Notes: a model not told the origin generated them from the letters alone. 64,000 bases of DNA from Candidatus Thalassarchaeaceae archaeon (GCA_030747485.1 JASLKP010000001.1:62001-126000); one strand, 5' to 3'; shown: positions 19,965 to 29,101, counted from the stretch's first letter. Translations and numbers: made by a program.

Positions 19965-21425
19965 TCACAATGTTTGGGGGCCACCCACTGGCATGACTGA
20001 TAATGCAGCCACTGGACCACGAAGAGTCGGTCCTTCATTAATCGTGGCGAAGATTCCAATGTCCTGAAGATTGTGAGAAAGGGCAAACCAAGGTCGACCG
20101 TATTGGTCGACACTCATGTCTAGGAAATCGCCCAAGCCACCACACCGGTTGTATCCACAAGCCGGTTCAGTATCGAGTGGGTCTCCGGGGAGATTGATTT
20201 GGACAGTGGTCATCAATGGATGTTCGCTGAAGGCATCAGTCATGATGGTCATGTATCCATTCCAAGTGTCATTGCCTGAATCACCCACATATCCGAAGGC
20301 AACACGGCCACCAGCTCCAGCGGTCACCACGGGGAATCCAGTTCCAACAAGGTCAGTAGGTGGTGCAATCATCATCGCATCACTCCAAGTATCGCCTTGA
20401 TCTAAGGAATAGGCATAGTAGGGCATATTGTCAGCACCTAACCACATTGCATGGACATTGTTATCATCATCAATCCCAACTTGGGCTTCCTCGGCATTCC
20501 ACGTATCTGCAGTTCCAGAATCAGAAGTAGGTAACACATGCTCTGTCCAAGTGAAGCCTCCATCTGTGCTACGATAAATCGAGTATCCGTCGCCTGAACA
20601 ACCTGGGTTTCCGCGGTAGAAATTGCCATCTCCAGCACCTTCAATGTGAGCACTGAGACCACCACTGCCACAACCGAGAGGAGCACCTGGCACTTCTGGA
20701 CTCCATGTATTGCCTCCGTCAAAGCTGGTGGAACAAAGTGGTGCTTCCCAATTTCCGTTGATACAGAATACCCAGGTTGTAGGGTGCAATGCAGCAGGAT
20801 AGGGTGCAGAGGATATCGTCTGGTGGTCTTGTACAGAATAGGATGTAGCAGGGGTTGGCAACGACCACGATGCACCTTCGTTATCCGACCATTCAACCGT
20901 CATTCCAAGTAAGGCATGCATATCGAATTTCATAATACGATCAGTCCACTTGTCGACGTAAACATAGGGATCGTTACTATTGGCAACGGGTAAAATTGGA
21001 TCGTAAACATCCTGACAGGAATAATCGGAGAGATTCGCCATTTCAATGAGACCAGTACACTGTACAATTGCGGTTGCCCCTGCCTGACCGTTGCCCCAAC
21101 TGGTCATGTACAGATTGTCATCTGAAGTGATGCCCATGGTCGGCTCAAAGGTGCTGAGGCCAATGCCATAGTAGGTACCTTGTGTCCAGAATGGAAGATT
21201 GTCACCCGTCAAATTGACTGTGATGTTCGCAGCGGCAACAGCAGATGCGTTGAGTGCATCAATGCCACCATCATAATGATACCAAGTCGTGTTTGTAATT
21301 TCACGACCGAAATCGAATGGAGATGGCTCGACGGAGTCTGGTTTTTCTTCTTCTCCAAAGCAGCCCATCAGGCTAGAGCACAGCATCAATAGCGTCAGAA
21401 ATAGCGCTGGTCGCACTCTACTCAT
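19965..21425 (-). CDS. Lipoprotein with Asp-box (sialidase-like/BNR) beta-propeller
   Basis: 486 aa. The signal peptide ends in a lipobox, SSLMGC, with Cys22 as the predicted lipidated residue. At least four Asp-box-type motifs are visible (SDNEGASW, SFDGGNTW, STDGGFTW, SLDQGDTW), which mark the sialidase/BNR six-bladed propeller fold. Catalytic residues of true sialidases were not identified, so glycosidase activity is uncertain; a binding or structural role is possible. The start at 21425 follows GGAGG 7 nt upstream, which overlaps the 3' arm of a strong hairpin. Upstream DNA and signal region are shared with the subtilase lipoprotein gene at 21516-22736. It ends 6 nt before the HD-domain gene. 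Confidence 0.85.
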   Translation of the reverse strand: MSRVRPALFLTLLMLCSSLMGCFGEEEKPDSVEPSPFDFGREITNTTWYHYDGGIDALNASAVAAANITVNLTGDNLPFWTQGTYYGIGLSTFEPTMGITSDDNLYMTSWGNGQAGATAIVQCTGLIEMANLSDYSCQDVYDPILPVANSNDPYVYVDKWTDRIMKFDMHALLGMTVEWSDNEGASWSLPTPATSYSVQDHQTISSAPYPAALHPTTWVFCINGNWEAPLCSTSFDGGNTWSPEVPGAPLGCGSGGLSAHIEGAGDGNFYRGNPGCSGDGYSIYRSTDGGFTWTEHVLPTSDSGTADTWNAEEAQVGIDDDNNVHAMWLGADNMPYYAYSLDQGDTWSDAMMIAPPTDLVGTGFPVVTAGAGGRVAFGYVGDSGNDTWNGYMTIMTDAFSEHPLMTTVQINLPGDPLDTEPACGYNRCGGLGDFLDMSVDQYGRPWFALSHNLQDIGIFATINEGPTLRGPVAALSVMPVGGPQTL

Positions 21426-21435
21426 GGTCTGTCCT

Positions 21436-21453
21436 CCGGCCCTATGGGGCCGG
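21436..21453 (-). promoter_or_regulatory. Start-proximal hairpin overlapping the ribosome binding site (gene at 21425)
   Basis: CCGGCCC-CATA-GGGCCGG on the minus strand, a perfect 7-bp stem. The last two G's of the stem are part of the GGAGG ribosome binding site, so stem formation could limit ribosome access. It is the first part of the 42-bp repeat at 21436-21477. Confidence 0.7.
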
Positions 21454-21477
21454 GTTCTCGGCTTCAATCCGACGGTT
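21436..21477 (-). repeat. 42-bp direct repeat, copy A
   Basis: Identical over 42 bp to 22745-22786, in the same orientation. Here it is non-coding, lying between the S8 lipoprotein gene end (21516) and the sialidase-like lipoprotein start (21425). It contains the hairpin at 21436-21453. Confidence 0.95.
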
Positions 21478-21515
21478 TTGGTCAAAAAGTCGAAACGCTG
21501 TGTCGACGATGCTGT

Positions 21516-22736
21516 TTATTCGCCCCAATAGGCTTCACGAATATCCTGATTTGCTTGCATGCAGGCGACGACATCAGAAGGTCGACCCGGCATTGTTTCA
21601 ATGCCGGAAAGGTGTTCGTAAATCGGCTCGACGTTGGACATATTGACAACACCCCAGCCCACCTGTGTGCAAGGTGCCACGGGAGAGATTGGCATTGTGC
21701 CGGATGTGGGGTCCCAAGTCGAATAACTCGGATACCAAGCGGACAGGTTCAGTGCATCCCTCAATTGGCTATTTGTGATGGAGAGGTCAGTCCCATTGAC
21801 CAGTTGGCTACCTCGCTCCTCCGAGGCACCTGAACCCATGTCACCTGCAAGGTCACGGAGTTGGGTCAACACCAAACTGAGAATGCCTGCCGTTCGTGGA
21901 GTTGCAAATGAGGTCCCTGAAGTTTCATGGTAGCCATCGGTATCGTCGTGATTCGGCAAGACCTGAGTCCAATCTGCAGCGATATCAGGGTATGAGCCAC
22001 TCATCGTTTCCTTCTGATCATCCCCTTCCTCAGCATATCCAGAAATGCCAATCGACCAAGGTGGTCCAGCTGTCGAATCTTGAACGGCTGGAGATGGCGT
22101 GTTGTCGGCCGCACCAGTGTGAACCTTGTTATTCTCGACAACCGCCACACGCGTTGCATCCTCAATTCCAGGCACAGGAACGCTTCCAATCGGCCCGAAG
22201 GATGTCGTGATAACGTCGACCAATGGCTGATTTGCAGCGGCCAGAACCGCTGCGTCACTGAATCCTTCGACGAAGAAAATTATCGCGTTGGGATTCGCAT
22301 CCAGAACGGCCCCAGTCACCGCTGTCCCATGACCATCTGAGGGATCATCTAAAATCGGGATATTGGTGTCATCATCCGGTGTTGTACCAATGATTCTTGT
22401 CCCGGGAAAATATACGATATCTGTCGCTGTAATCACATCCCAACATGTGGGTGCGTCCGCTTCATACCGCTCTTGCCAAGTTCCATTTTGAGTTAGGTTG
22501 CACCACATTGTCACACCAAGGCCATCGAGTAGCCATTGCGGCAATGTTTCGTTCAACACGAAGCGCTCATGATAGACGTTGATTCCTGTATCGATTGGAG
22601 CGACCACACTGTAAGCACCGAAGTCGATTTCTTCCTCGATTTCATCAGGAACAGCAGCCTCATTTCCAAAGCAACCGGAAAGAACTGAACAGAGCATCAG
22701 CACTGAAAGAAAAATTGTGAGATTCACCTTTCGCAT
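21516..22736 (-). CDS. Subtilisin-like (S8) lipoprotein
   Basis: 406 aa. The lipobox is CSVLSGC with Cys22 lipidated by prediction. The S8 triad is Asp49 (APIDTGINV), His136 (SDGHGTAVTG) and Ser276 (SGTSFATPRTAG), with Asn212 (AADNT) as a likely oxyanion residue. The distance from Asp to His (87 residues) is long for the family and holds an insertion with a Cys pair (Cys79/Cys99). It is probably lipid-anchored at the outer face and acting on protein substrates. Residues 1-24 and 38-40 align without gaps to the sialidase-like lipoprotein downstream. The start at 22736 is 8 nt after a hairpin. Confidence 0.88.
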   Translation of the reverse strand: MRKVNLTIFLSVLMLCSVLSGCFGNEAAVPDEIEEEIDFGAYSVVAPIDTGINVYHERFVLNETLPQWLLDGLGVTMWCNLTQNGTWQERYEADAPTCWDVITATDIVYFPGTRIIGTTPDDDTNIPILDDPSDGHGTAVTGAVLDANPNAIIFFVEGFSDAAVLAAANQPLVDVITTSFGPIGSVPVPGIEDATRVAVVENNKVHTGAADNTPSPAVQDSTAGPPWSIGISGYAEEGDDQKETMSGSYPDIAADWTQVLPNHDDTDGYHETSGTSFATPRTAGILSLVLTQLRDLAGDMGSGASEERGSQLVNGTDLSITNSQLRDALNLSAWYPSYSTWDPTSGTMPISPVAPCTQVGWGVVNMSNVEPIYEHLSGIETMPGRPSDVVACMQANQDIREAYWGE

Positions 22737-22744
22737 GTTCAGCC

Positions 22745-22762
22745 CCGGCCCTATGGGGCCGG
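22745..22762 (-). promoter_or_regulatory. Start-proximal hairpin (gene at 22736)
   Basis: CCGGCCC-CATA-GGGCCGG, a perfect 7-bp stem, 8 nt before the ATG. It overlaps the last codons and stop codon of the upstream membrane protein gene. Confidence 0.7.
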
Positions 22763-22786
22763 GTTCTCGGCTTCAATCCGACGGTT
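22745..22786 (-). repeat. 42-bp direct repeat, copy B
   Basis: Identical over 42 bp to 21436-21477. In this copy it encodes the last residues (NRRIEAENPAP) and stop codon of the membrane protein gene at 22751, so copy B is probably the original and copy A the duplicate. Confidence 0.95.
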
Positions 22787-23596
22787 GGCTCGGAGTCGCA
22801 ACCAAAACGAGGCAGGAACTGAAATGACTGCAATCGATGCAAACCACGTGATGGCTGATCCGAGAACGACACCGAACTCAGGCAACGTGTATGTGGCCAG
22901 TAGAGCATAGAAACTGACCGACATCGCCCCGAGCATCATCGGACCGACTGCTCCACTCGGCACATCTTCGCCCTGTGCAATCCAAAGTGCCACCATGCTT
23001 GTCAGGAAAATAGCCGGAAATACAGAGGCCATGCCCGCCACAAAAGGCGAACCGAGTTGCGAGAGCCACACAGCCAATCCAATCGCAGTAGAGGCTGCAA
23101 TACCACGCATGGCCAAGGTCAGCGGACCGACCTTGTTGTGGCCTCGTGGGGCATGCTGATGTTCAAGGGTAATCCACAATCCTAGGATGATGCCAATCAG
23201 CAAAGCAGTGAGGCCGACCGTCATCGAGACCTGTTCAGAAAACAGAGTCACTGCGATGGCTGCACCAGTAAACCAAACACTGAGGTTGATGACGGTGATA
23301 GTGGCCAATCGTTTGCCAAATGTCCAATCAGGAACGTGGGGTGGGGCCACTCGCCACAACCACAGAAAAATGGCATTGAGAAGCATGCCCACTGGTACTA
23401 TTCCCATCGCCGATTGGAAAGCTGTGTCTGTTGGTTCTGCCAACCACATGAAGGCGGCTGCCGGAACAATTGTGGTCGGAATCGTCCCTAGAATTCCGCC
23501 GATGAGACCACCGAATTTCTCAATGGCAACAGTCACCGCTATGGCAACCAATCCAGCGAGCAAGGCGGCGACAAGGATTTGCTCTTGAGGCCCCAT
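22751..23596 (-). CDS. Polytopic membrane protein, unknown
   Basis: 281 aa with about eight or nine membrane segments and short loops. A conserved-looking motif near residues 30-50 (GGLIGGILGTIPTTIVP) and the later SPFVAGMASVFPAIF suggest two related halves of a small transporter-like protein, but I do not recognise the family with certainty. There is no signal peptide and no soluble domain. It is the first gene of a minus-strand run that continues with the two lipoproteins and the HD phosphohydrolase. Its last codons lie within the 42-bp repeat, 14 nt before the next start. Confidence 0.85.
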   Translation of the reverse strand: MGPQEQILVAALLAGLVAIAVTVAIEKFGGLIGGILGTIPTTIVPAAAFMWLAEPTDTAFQSAMGIVPVGMLLNAIFLWLWRVAPPHVPDWTFGKRLATITVINLSVWFTGAAIAVTLFSEQVSMTVGLTALLIGIILGLWITLEHQHAPRGHNKVGPLTLAMRGIAASTAIGLAVWLSQLGSPFVAGMASVFPAIFLTSMVALWIAQGEDVPSGAVGPMMLGAMSVSFYALLATYTLPEFGVVLGSAITWFASIAVISVPASFWLRLRANRRIEAENPAP

Positions 23597-23632
23597 TCAA
23601 TCATCCTGACCGTTTCCATGAGGAACACTGGA

Positions 23633-25573
23633 CTAATGATCCAGTCCGCCATTGATTGTGTATTCTTGTCGTGCGGCCTGCAACTGTAGGAATAGAACGA
23701 TGGTTGCGACAAGGAGTATGATAACAATCATCGACAATCCACCGACAATCAACAGGCTTCCACCGAATCCTTCAGCATCATTAGAAATTGATTTTTCACC
23801 ACCCATTATGTGCAGATGTGTGACCACGTTGGTCGAGGCGTTGTCACCACTAATAGCTCGAACCATGAGCGTCTGGTTACCCTCTACTGTGTTCCCAGGC
23901 AAGGCATGCTCAAGACGGTCTACAAACTGGTCGTGATGAATCTCAAATGAGGCATCACCAGGACTGAACTCATTGAGAATCATCCATTCATCGCGCATGT
24001 CCCATGTTCTCCACTGAATGACATCGACGCCAGGTGAAACAGTGAACTCAATCGTATCTTTCTGTCCGACATGGACCTTGTGATCCCCCATGATTGGAGT
24101 GACCAGAGAGATGTTCATGTCCGTAGACAAACCGTAGACCTTGTTCGCTGCTTCCATCAATGCTGGGAGTGCCTCAACTTGACCGTGTCCGTACACATTG
24201 TTCTGCCTTGGTTTCAGAGATGTTGCATCCTCTGCGCAAGGCTCGTTGGCCAACATGTAGTGACACTGACGATAGGTTGCTGTCTCTTGCATGATATTAC
24301 GAATATCAAACGGTGAAAGATCCGGATTGGCCTGATACATCAGCGCAGCCAATCCTGCCGCACCGGGTGTGGCCATACTGGTACCGGACATACCCGTGTA
24401 TCCTGTGACACTGTTGGCTTCCACAGACATGACGCTTGAACCAACGAAAGCGATGTTAGGCTTGATTCGACCTTCTTCAGTTGGACCCTGACTGGAATAA
24501 ATCGCAATACTCGTATCCTTATCCAATGCTCCAACTGTGATGACATCCTCGGCACTACCTGGAGTCCCGATGGTTGCAGTGCCTGCACTGTTACCTGCCG
24601 CAATAAATAGGGCGATACCAGAACGAACCATCTCATTGGCCATTCGGGCGACACTCTCTTCTTCTGCACTTGTCAATTCAATAGGCCCAGGGCCACCCAA
24701 ACTCATGCTGGCTGCACGGATGTTGAAATCATGGCGCTTGTCAACGGTCCATTCCATCCCCATCATCACACCTGAGAAGGAACCTGAGCCACCACTATCC
24801 AATACCTTGACACCCACCAATTGTGCCTGAGGGGCTAAGCCAGTGTGCTCGTATGTGGGCGCACCAGTACCAGCAGTTGTACCTGCACAATGAGAACCAT
24901 GTCCTTGGTCATCATAAGGGAAAATCTCTGAACCATTGGTCAAACCTGGGTTGTTGACCACGTCATAGAATGCGATGATTTTCGGATCATTGGTTGAATT
25001 GTCGTCATCCAAGTCATCTAATCCTTGGTGCATGCCATCAATACCTGTGTCAATGATTGCAACGACACTTCCCGCACCAGTGTAACCGGTTTCATCGTAA
25101 ATGTCCCACACACCATGAACCTCCTTCACATCAGAATTTGAGATTTCAAGAATGCCATCTAATTCAACCATCACAACACCAGGTAATCTGGAAAGGACTT
25201 CAATTCGATGAATGCTGACTTCACCTGCAATACTGTCAATCAAGTGATAGCGATGTTTGACCTCAAAATTAACCTCATCGATGAGTAAATTCTCGTCATC
25301 AAGAGTGGGTGGGTGATCAAAATCGACGATGACTCCAATGCGACCACGCTCATCGACCCACTCGTAGTGAGTGTCAGCGATGGCCACCCAGATATTCTCT
25401 TGGATTCCATCCTTATCCATGTCCATGATGGTGTCATCCCACCAATGCTGAACGGCAGTCTGCTCCGAACCGGTTTGAATGGGGGACGCCGCCGCCAACA
25501 AAGGCAATACAAATAGCCCGATAGCAGCGAGGGAAATTACACTTCGAGTTCTATTTTCAACCTTGGAATGCAT
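23633..25573 (-). CDS. Exported subtilisin-like serine protease with C-terminal membrane anchor
   Basis: 646 aa. The signal peptide covers about residues 1-32 (VISLAAIGLFVLPLLAAASP). A propeptide-like region spans about 45-150 and includes a short Asp-rich segment, DMDKDGIQ. The S8 domain has Asp175 (AIIDTGIDGMHQG), His225 (GHGSHCAGT), Asn328 (AAGNSAG) and Ser399 (SGTSMATPGAAG), all canonical. A beta domain follows, then a membrane segment near 610-640 (IVGGLSMIVIILLVATIVLF) and a short tail. The start at ATG 25573 is preferred over GTG 25582, since the GTG overlaps a hairpin that ends 5 nt before the ATG. Likely a cell-surface protease for extracellular protein. Confidence 0.93.
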   Translation of the reverse strand: MHSKVENRTRSVISLAAIGLFVLPLLAAASPIQTGSEQTAVQHWWDDTIMDMDKDGIQENIWVAIADTHYEWVDERGRIGVIVDFDHPPTLDDENLLIDEVNFEVKHRYHLIDSIAGEVSIHRIEVLSRLPGVVMVELDGILEISNSDVKEVHGVWDIYDETGYTGAGSVVAIIDTGIDGMHQGLDDLDDDNSTNDPKIIAFYDVVNNPGLTNGSEIFPYDDQGHGSHCAGTTAGTGAPTYEHTGLAPQAQLVGVKVLDSGGSGSFSGVMMGMEWTVDKRHDFNIRAASMSLGGPGPIELTSAEEESVARMANEMVRSGIALFIAAGNSAGTATIGTPGSAEDVITVGALDKDTSIAIYSSQGPTEEGRIKPNIAFVGSSVMSVEANSVTGYTGMSGTSMATPGAAGLAALMYQANPDLSPFDIRNIMQETATYRQCHYMLANEPCAEDATSLKPRQNNVYGHGQVEALPALMEAANKVYGLSTDMNISLVTPIMGDHKVHVGQKDTIEFTVSPGVDVIQWRTWDMRDEWMILNEFSPGDASFEIHHDQFVDRLEHALPGNTVEGNQTLMVRAISGDNASTNVVTHLHIMGGEKSISNDAEGFGGSLLIVGGLSMIVIILLVATIVLFLQLQAARQEYTINGGLDH

Positions 25574-25578
25574 GGAAG

Positions 25579-25593
25579 TCACCCTATGGGTGA
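25579..25593 (-). promoter_or_regulatory. Start-proximal hairpin (gene at 25573)
   Basis: TCACCC-ATA-GGGTGA on the minus strand, a perfect 6-bp stem, 5 nt before the ATG. It lies in a divergent intergenic region, so it cannot be a terminator of an upstream gene on the same strand. Confidence 0.6.
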
Positions 25594-25691
25594 ACCCCTA
25601 TTGATTTGAACCACTCGGTTCCATGTTGTGTAATTTCAAACGGGGTTGGCCATCGGGAATGTTCATTCCATGCGGCTGGGCTGTGCGCAGC

Positions 25692-27257
25692 ATGACAAAG
25701 ATGTGGGCCGCCTTCTTCCTGTCCGTTCTGCTGGTATCGACACTGAATTTTTACGCCGTGGTTCGTGAACCTGACCGCATTGAAATTGGTGAGGTCCACG
25801 AACACCTTTCGGAGACTGTAAAAATTGAAGGGACGTTGATTTCATGGGTTCGAGACCCCTATAGCGATGGCTCAGATCGAGTCGATTTGCAAATTGAAAA
25901 TGCGCCTGATGTTATCAAGGTCCGCTGGTACGATACAACGGACACACCGCCCATCGGTTCAAAGGTCGTCGTTGAGGGGGAGGTGGTCCAATACAACGGC
26001 AAGATTTGGATCAATGCGAAAGGTATGGGAGCAGTGTTCCAGAAGGAGGGAGCGGCAGTCGAAATCATGGATGTTACGTTCAATGATATTTCGATGAATG
26101 CGACCGCCTTCAGCGGACAAATCATCAATCTCTCTGGTTACATTTCAGATGCCATCGAAAAAGATGTTACATGGCAGTCATTCACCCTTCTAGACAATCC
26201 TGCATACCTCGATTCTGACCATAGATTATACGTCTCTTTACAAGGCCACGTCGATGAATGGATCGAAGCGGGTTCCAAAGTAGACCTCACCGGTTGGGTA
26301 CAATGGGATGAACGCAATTATCGATGGCAAATTGTCGTCCAATCATCCACCCTCGATGTAACACATCCCGCGGGAGCGAAGTACCTATCATGGGCATTGT
26401 CTGCTGAAACATGGTCCTATGATGTTGGCAAACTTGTGTTCATCAATGGAGACCATATGGTCGATGGAAATGGCGATTATTGGTTGGTTGCACCCGGTGG
26501 AGAATCGGTGGGTATTCTCTGCTTAATGCCAGACCTCAATCTCTCTGTCAATGGGTCTGTTCCAACGGATGGGTTCACAGGTCGACTCGTGTGGTCTGAA
26601 GACATGGCACAAATCTGTCTGCAAATGCAAGAAGGAGGGCAAAGTCCACTGAATCCAATCGGACTATTAATCGGTGAATTTACACCTCTAGCTGACATCA
26701 CAATGGACCCACAAAACTGGGTTGGACAAGAGGTCAACGTGGCAGGATGGACGTCGACGCCAATTTCTCCAGATTATGACAAAGGATATCTGGCCAACGG
26801 CCCAGATTATTTCAGTAAGTCTGCAAGCATTCGATTCCAACTCGCAGGTGCTCATGCAGAATGGATTGAGAAAGGGACCTACATTGAATTCTTCAACGCC
26901 ACAGTAACCTATGATGAAACCGAGGGACGATATTTTCTAGATGTACCATTGTATGCTGTCGGTGATGTAGCCATCCTTCCAGACATGTTCTCATGGAGTG
27001 CTGGATGGGATGCTTGGACTTGGCAAGTCAACACGTTAGTGTATGCAACTGGAACACTGAATCAATCTGAAGATGGCACACTTTGGCTCTTGGCATCAGG
27101 TAGTGATGACCGCATCTGTTTGAATGATGATGGGTCTGCCATGGCGCTCGGCTTTGATGAAATGGGTGACAGTGTTGGCGTACGCACATGGCAGGGGCGA
27201 TTGGTCGCAGTTGACCATCCCGATGACCCAGGTGTGCAACTTTGTTTAACCCTGTAA
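25692..27257 (+). CDS. Exported or membrane-tethered protein with OB-fold-like repeats
   Basis: 521 aa. The N-terminal hydrophobic segment (MWAAFFLSVLLVSTLNFYAVV) is an uncleaved anchor or signal. Downstream, repeated units of about 100-130 residues contain patterns such as VKIEGTLISWV ... GSKVVVEGEVVQYNGKIWI and KVDLTGWVQWDERNYRWQI. These look like OB-fold beta barrels of the tRNA_anti/CcmE-like kind; the family assignment is uncertain. Starts at 25692 and 25701 are both possible; in-frame codons reach 25623. The gene is divergent from the protease at 25573. The TctA-family gene begins 13 nt after the stop with a strong ribosome binding site, so the two probably act together at the membrane. 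Confidence 0.78.
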   Translation: MTKMWAAFFLSVLLVSTLNFYAVVREPDRIEIGEVHEHLSETVKIEGTLISWVRDPYSDGSDRVDLQIENAPDVIKVRWYDTTDTPPIGSKVVVEGEVVQYNGKIWINAKGMGAVFQKEGAAVEIMDVTFNDISMNATAFSGQIINLSGYISDAIEKDVTWQSFTLLDNPAYLDSDHRLYVSLQGHVDEWIEAGSKVDLTGWVQWDERNYRWQIVVQSSTLDVTHPAGAKYLSWALSAETWSYDVGKLVFINGDHMVDGNGDYWLVAPGGESVGILCLMPDLNLSVNGSVPTDGFTGRLVWSEDMAQICLQMQEGGQSPLNPIGLLIGEFTPLADITMDPQNWVGQEVNVAGWTSTPISPDYDKGYLANGPDYFSKSASIRFQLAGAHAEWIEKGTYIEFFNATVTYDETEGRYFLDVPLYAVGDVAILPDMFSWSAGWDAWTWQVNTLVYATGTLNQSEDGTLWLLASGSDDRICLNDDGSAMALGFDEMGDSVGVRTWQGRLVAVDHPDDPGVQLCLTL

Positions 27258-27258
27258 T

Positions 27259-27267
27259 GGAGGTGAT
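27259..27267 (+). promoter_or_regulatory. Strong Shine-Dalgarno sequence for the TctA-family gene
   Basis: GGAGGTGAT, complementary to the 16S rRNA 3' end, lies just after the stop codon of the preceding gene and fixes the start at 27271. It shows the organism does use Shine-Dalgarno initiation at some genes. Confidence 0.85.
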
Positions 27268-27270
27268 GCA

Positions 27271-29076
27271 ATGCTTGAGGGATTCCTACTGGATTGGGCG
27301 TGGCTCATGGGCTCGTTCTTTATTGGAGTCTTTTTGGGTTGCTTGACGGGACTCATTCCAGGTTTCCACGTCAACAACGTCGCACTGATTGCACTGTCAA
27401 TGTCACCGTTGGCAGTCTCAGCAGGTATCCCTCTGGAATCTGTTGCAGCAATTATCGTCGCAATGGGAACGGTTCACACATTCCTCAATTACATCCCGAG
27501 TGCCTTAGTGGGTGCACCTGATGGCGATACTGCACTTGCATTACTGCCTGGACATCGTATGCTAATTTCCGGTCATGCCGCTCAAGGTGTAGCGTACTCT
27601 GCGCGCGGTAGTCAACTTGGTCTTCTACTCAGTATTCCACTACTGCTTTTCGCCAGGTTACTGTTTGGCACCAACCCAGGTCTTGGATTGTACGAAATGA
27701 GTAGAGAAGTATTGCCATGGCTATTGCTGATCATTTCCATGTTCCTCATCATCACTGAAACAACACGTCTAGCATGGCCGTTGTGGACTCAAAAATTGAC
27801 AAGTTGGGCATACATCCCACTCCCCAAACCAATCGAGTTCACCATCCCCCTTGGCAAGTGGAAAATCCACCGACATTGGGAGGCCATTGACATGCGACTT
27901 GGTGACAGTTCACGCGCAGCAGGAATGATTGCTGCGACGGCCTTCTTCCTTCTAGCTGGATTCTACGGTTGGGCCGTGTTCATCTTACCGGGACGGTCTC
28001 CTGTCGGTATGCCTTCGGCGACACTGTTGATGCCTGCACTGGCTGGTCTGTTCGGTATTGCAAATCTAATTGACATCTATGTGACGACTTCTGAAATGCC
28101 ACCACAAGAACAGAACTGGGAGTTACCACCAGTCAAGCCTCTGATTGTGCCCTGCTTCCTGTCTTCATGCTGTGCTGCTGTAATGGCAATTTTACCCGGC
28201 ATGACAGCAGCCCAAGCAACCGTTGTCGTGATGAGTGCTCGCAATTTCTGGGGGCGATTGACGGATCCAGATTACATTCCTGCGGACTTTGAGTATGGCC
28301 CTGGTGGCATCAATGACCCATCTGCTCGTGCACGTATTGCTGCATACCGGGCAGAGACTGCTAAATTGCATGGTCTTGAAGAGAATGAACTCGCTGAAGT
28401 TGCTGCACCGATGATTGTCGATGAAATCGGAGGTGAGGAAAGCGACTGGGACATGGTGGTTGGTGGAGAAGTCACAACCATTGGAGATGGCAGTGATGTC
28501 ATCATTTCAACAGAAGATGAAGAAATGCTAGCCAAGGCCCGTGAAGTCAAGGCAGCATCACCTGACCTAGATCTTGATGCGCAGACGCGTGAACAGGACT
28601 TGGAAGTCATCGCAGTTCTCTCAGCCACAAACACTGCAGTGACCGTGATGGTTCTCACGTTCCTCTATCTGGTATTGCGGCCACGTTCAGGTGCTGCGTT
28701 GGCACTCAATATGATGTATCCAATTGACCAGTGGACCATGATTGAGCCACCATCTGATTACATCCGCTTGATGGCCATTACCATCGCCTCTGGTTTGTTC
28801 GCTGTCCCGGTCATGATTAAGGTCGGACAAGGGATGCTCAAACTCCACGAATTGATTCCACTGCGAACACTTGTCCTGAGTGTCATTGGATTCGTCACAC
28901 TGCTAGTTTGGTTATCTACTGGCTGGATTGGAATCGGAGTACTCATTGTGGGCACGACGATGGGGCTTATGCCACCTCGAATTGGAATCAGACGTAGTCA
29001 TGGAATGGGCATTATTCTAGTTCCGATAATGATCTACACATTTGCCCAGAAACTCGATGGTTTCGGATTCATCTGA
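27271..29076 (+). CDS. TctA-family membrane permease (COG1784-like)
   Basis: 601 aa with about 10-12 membrane segments. The family signature is GCLTGLIPGFHVNNVALI near residues 23-40 and TVHTFLNYIPSALVGAPDGD near 70-90, both typical of archaeal relatives of the TctA subunit of tripartite tricarboxylate transporters. A repeat-like second half begins near 295 (LPGMTAAQATVVV). An unusual hydrophilic insertion of about 120 residues (about 330-445), rich in Glu/Asp and Ala, lies between the halves. TctB and TctC partners are not evident; the preceding exported OB-fold-like protein could be an accessory part. The substrate is unknown. Confidence 0.85.
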   Translation: MLEGFLLDWAWLMGSFFIGVFLGCLTGLIPGFHVNNVALIALSMSPLAVSAGIPLESVAAIIVAMGTVHTFLNYIPSALVGAPDGDTALALLPGHRMLISGHAAQGVAYSARGSQLGLLLSIPLLLFARLLFGTNPGLGLYEMSREVLPWLLLIISMFLIITETTRLAWPLWTQKLTSWAYIPLPKPIEFTIPLGKWKIHRHWEAIDMRLGDSSRAAGMIAATAFFLLAGFYGWAVFILPGRSPVGMPSATLLMPALAGLFGIANLIDIYVTTSEMPPQEQNWELPPVKPLIVPCFLSSCCAAVMAILPGMTAAQATVVVMSARNFWGRLTDPDYIPADFEYGPGGINDPSARARIAAYRAETAKLHGLEENELAEVAAPMIVDEIGGEESDWDMVVGGEVTTIGDGSDVIISTEDEEMLAKAREVKAASPDLDLDAQTREQDLEVIAVLSATNTAVTVMVLTFLYLVLRPRSGAALALNMMYPIDQWTMIEPPSDYIRLMAITIASGLFAVPVMIKVGQGMLKLHELIPLRTLVLSVIGFVTLLVWLSTGWIGIGVLIVGTTMGLMPPRIGIRRSHGMGIILVPIMIYTFAQKLDGFGFI

Positions 29077-29101
29077 GGTTCCCGCCAGAGGGTAGTGACT
29101 A

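Noticed and set aside
21436-22786. 42-bp direct repeats as ends of an insertion sequence
   Set aside because: The DNA between them encodes a lipoprotein protease, there is no transposase, and the copies are direct rather than terminal inverted repeats.
25680-25691. Inverted repeat GCTG-TGCG-CAGC touching the ATG at 25692
   Set aside because: The stem is only 4 bp, so chance is likely; it was not counted in the hairpin class.
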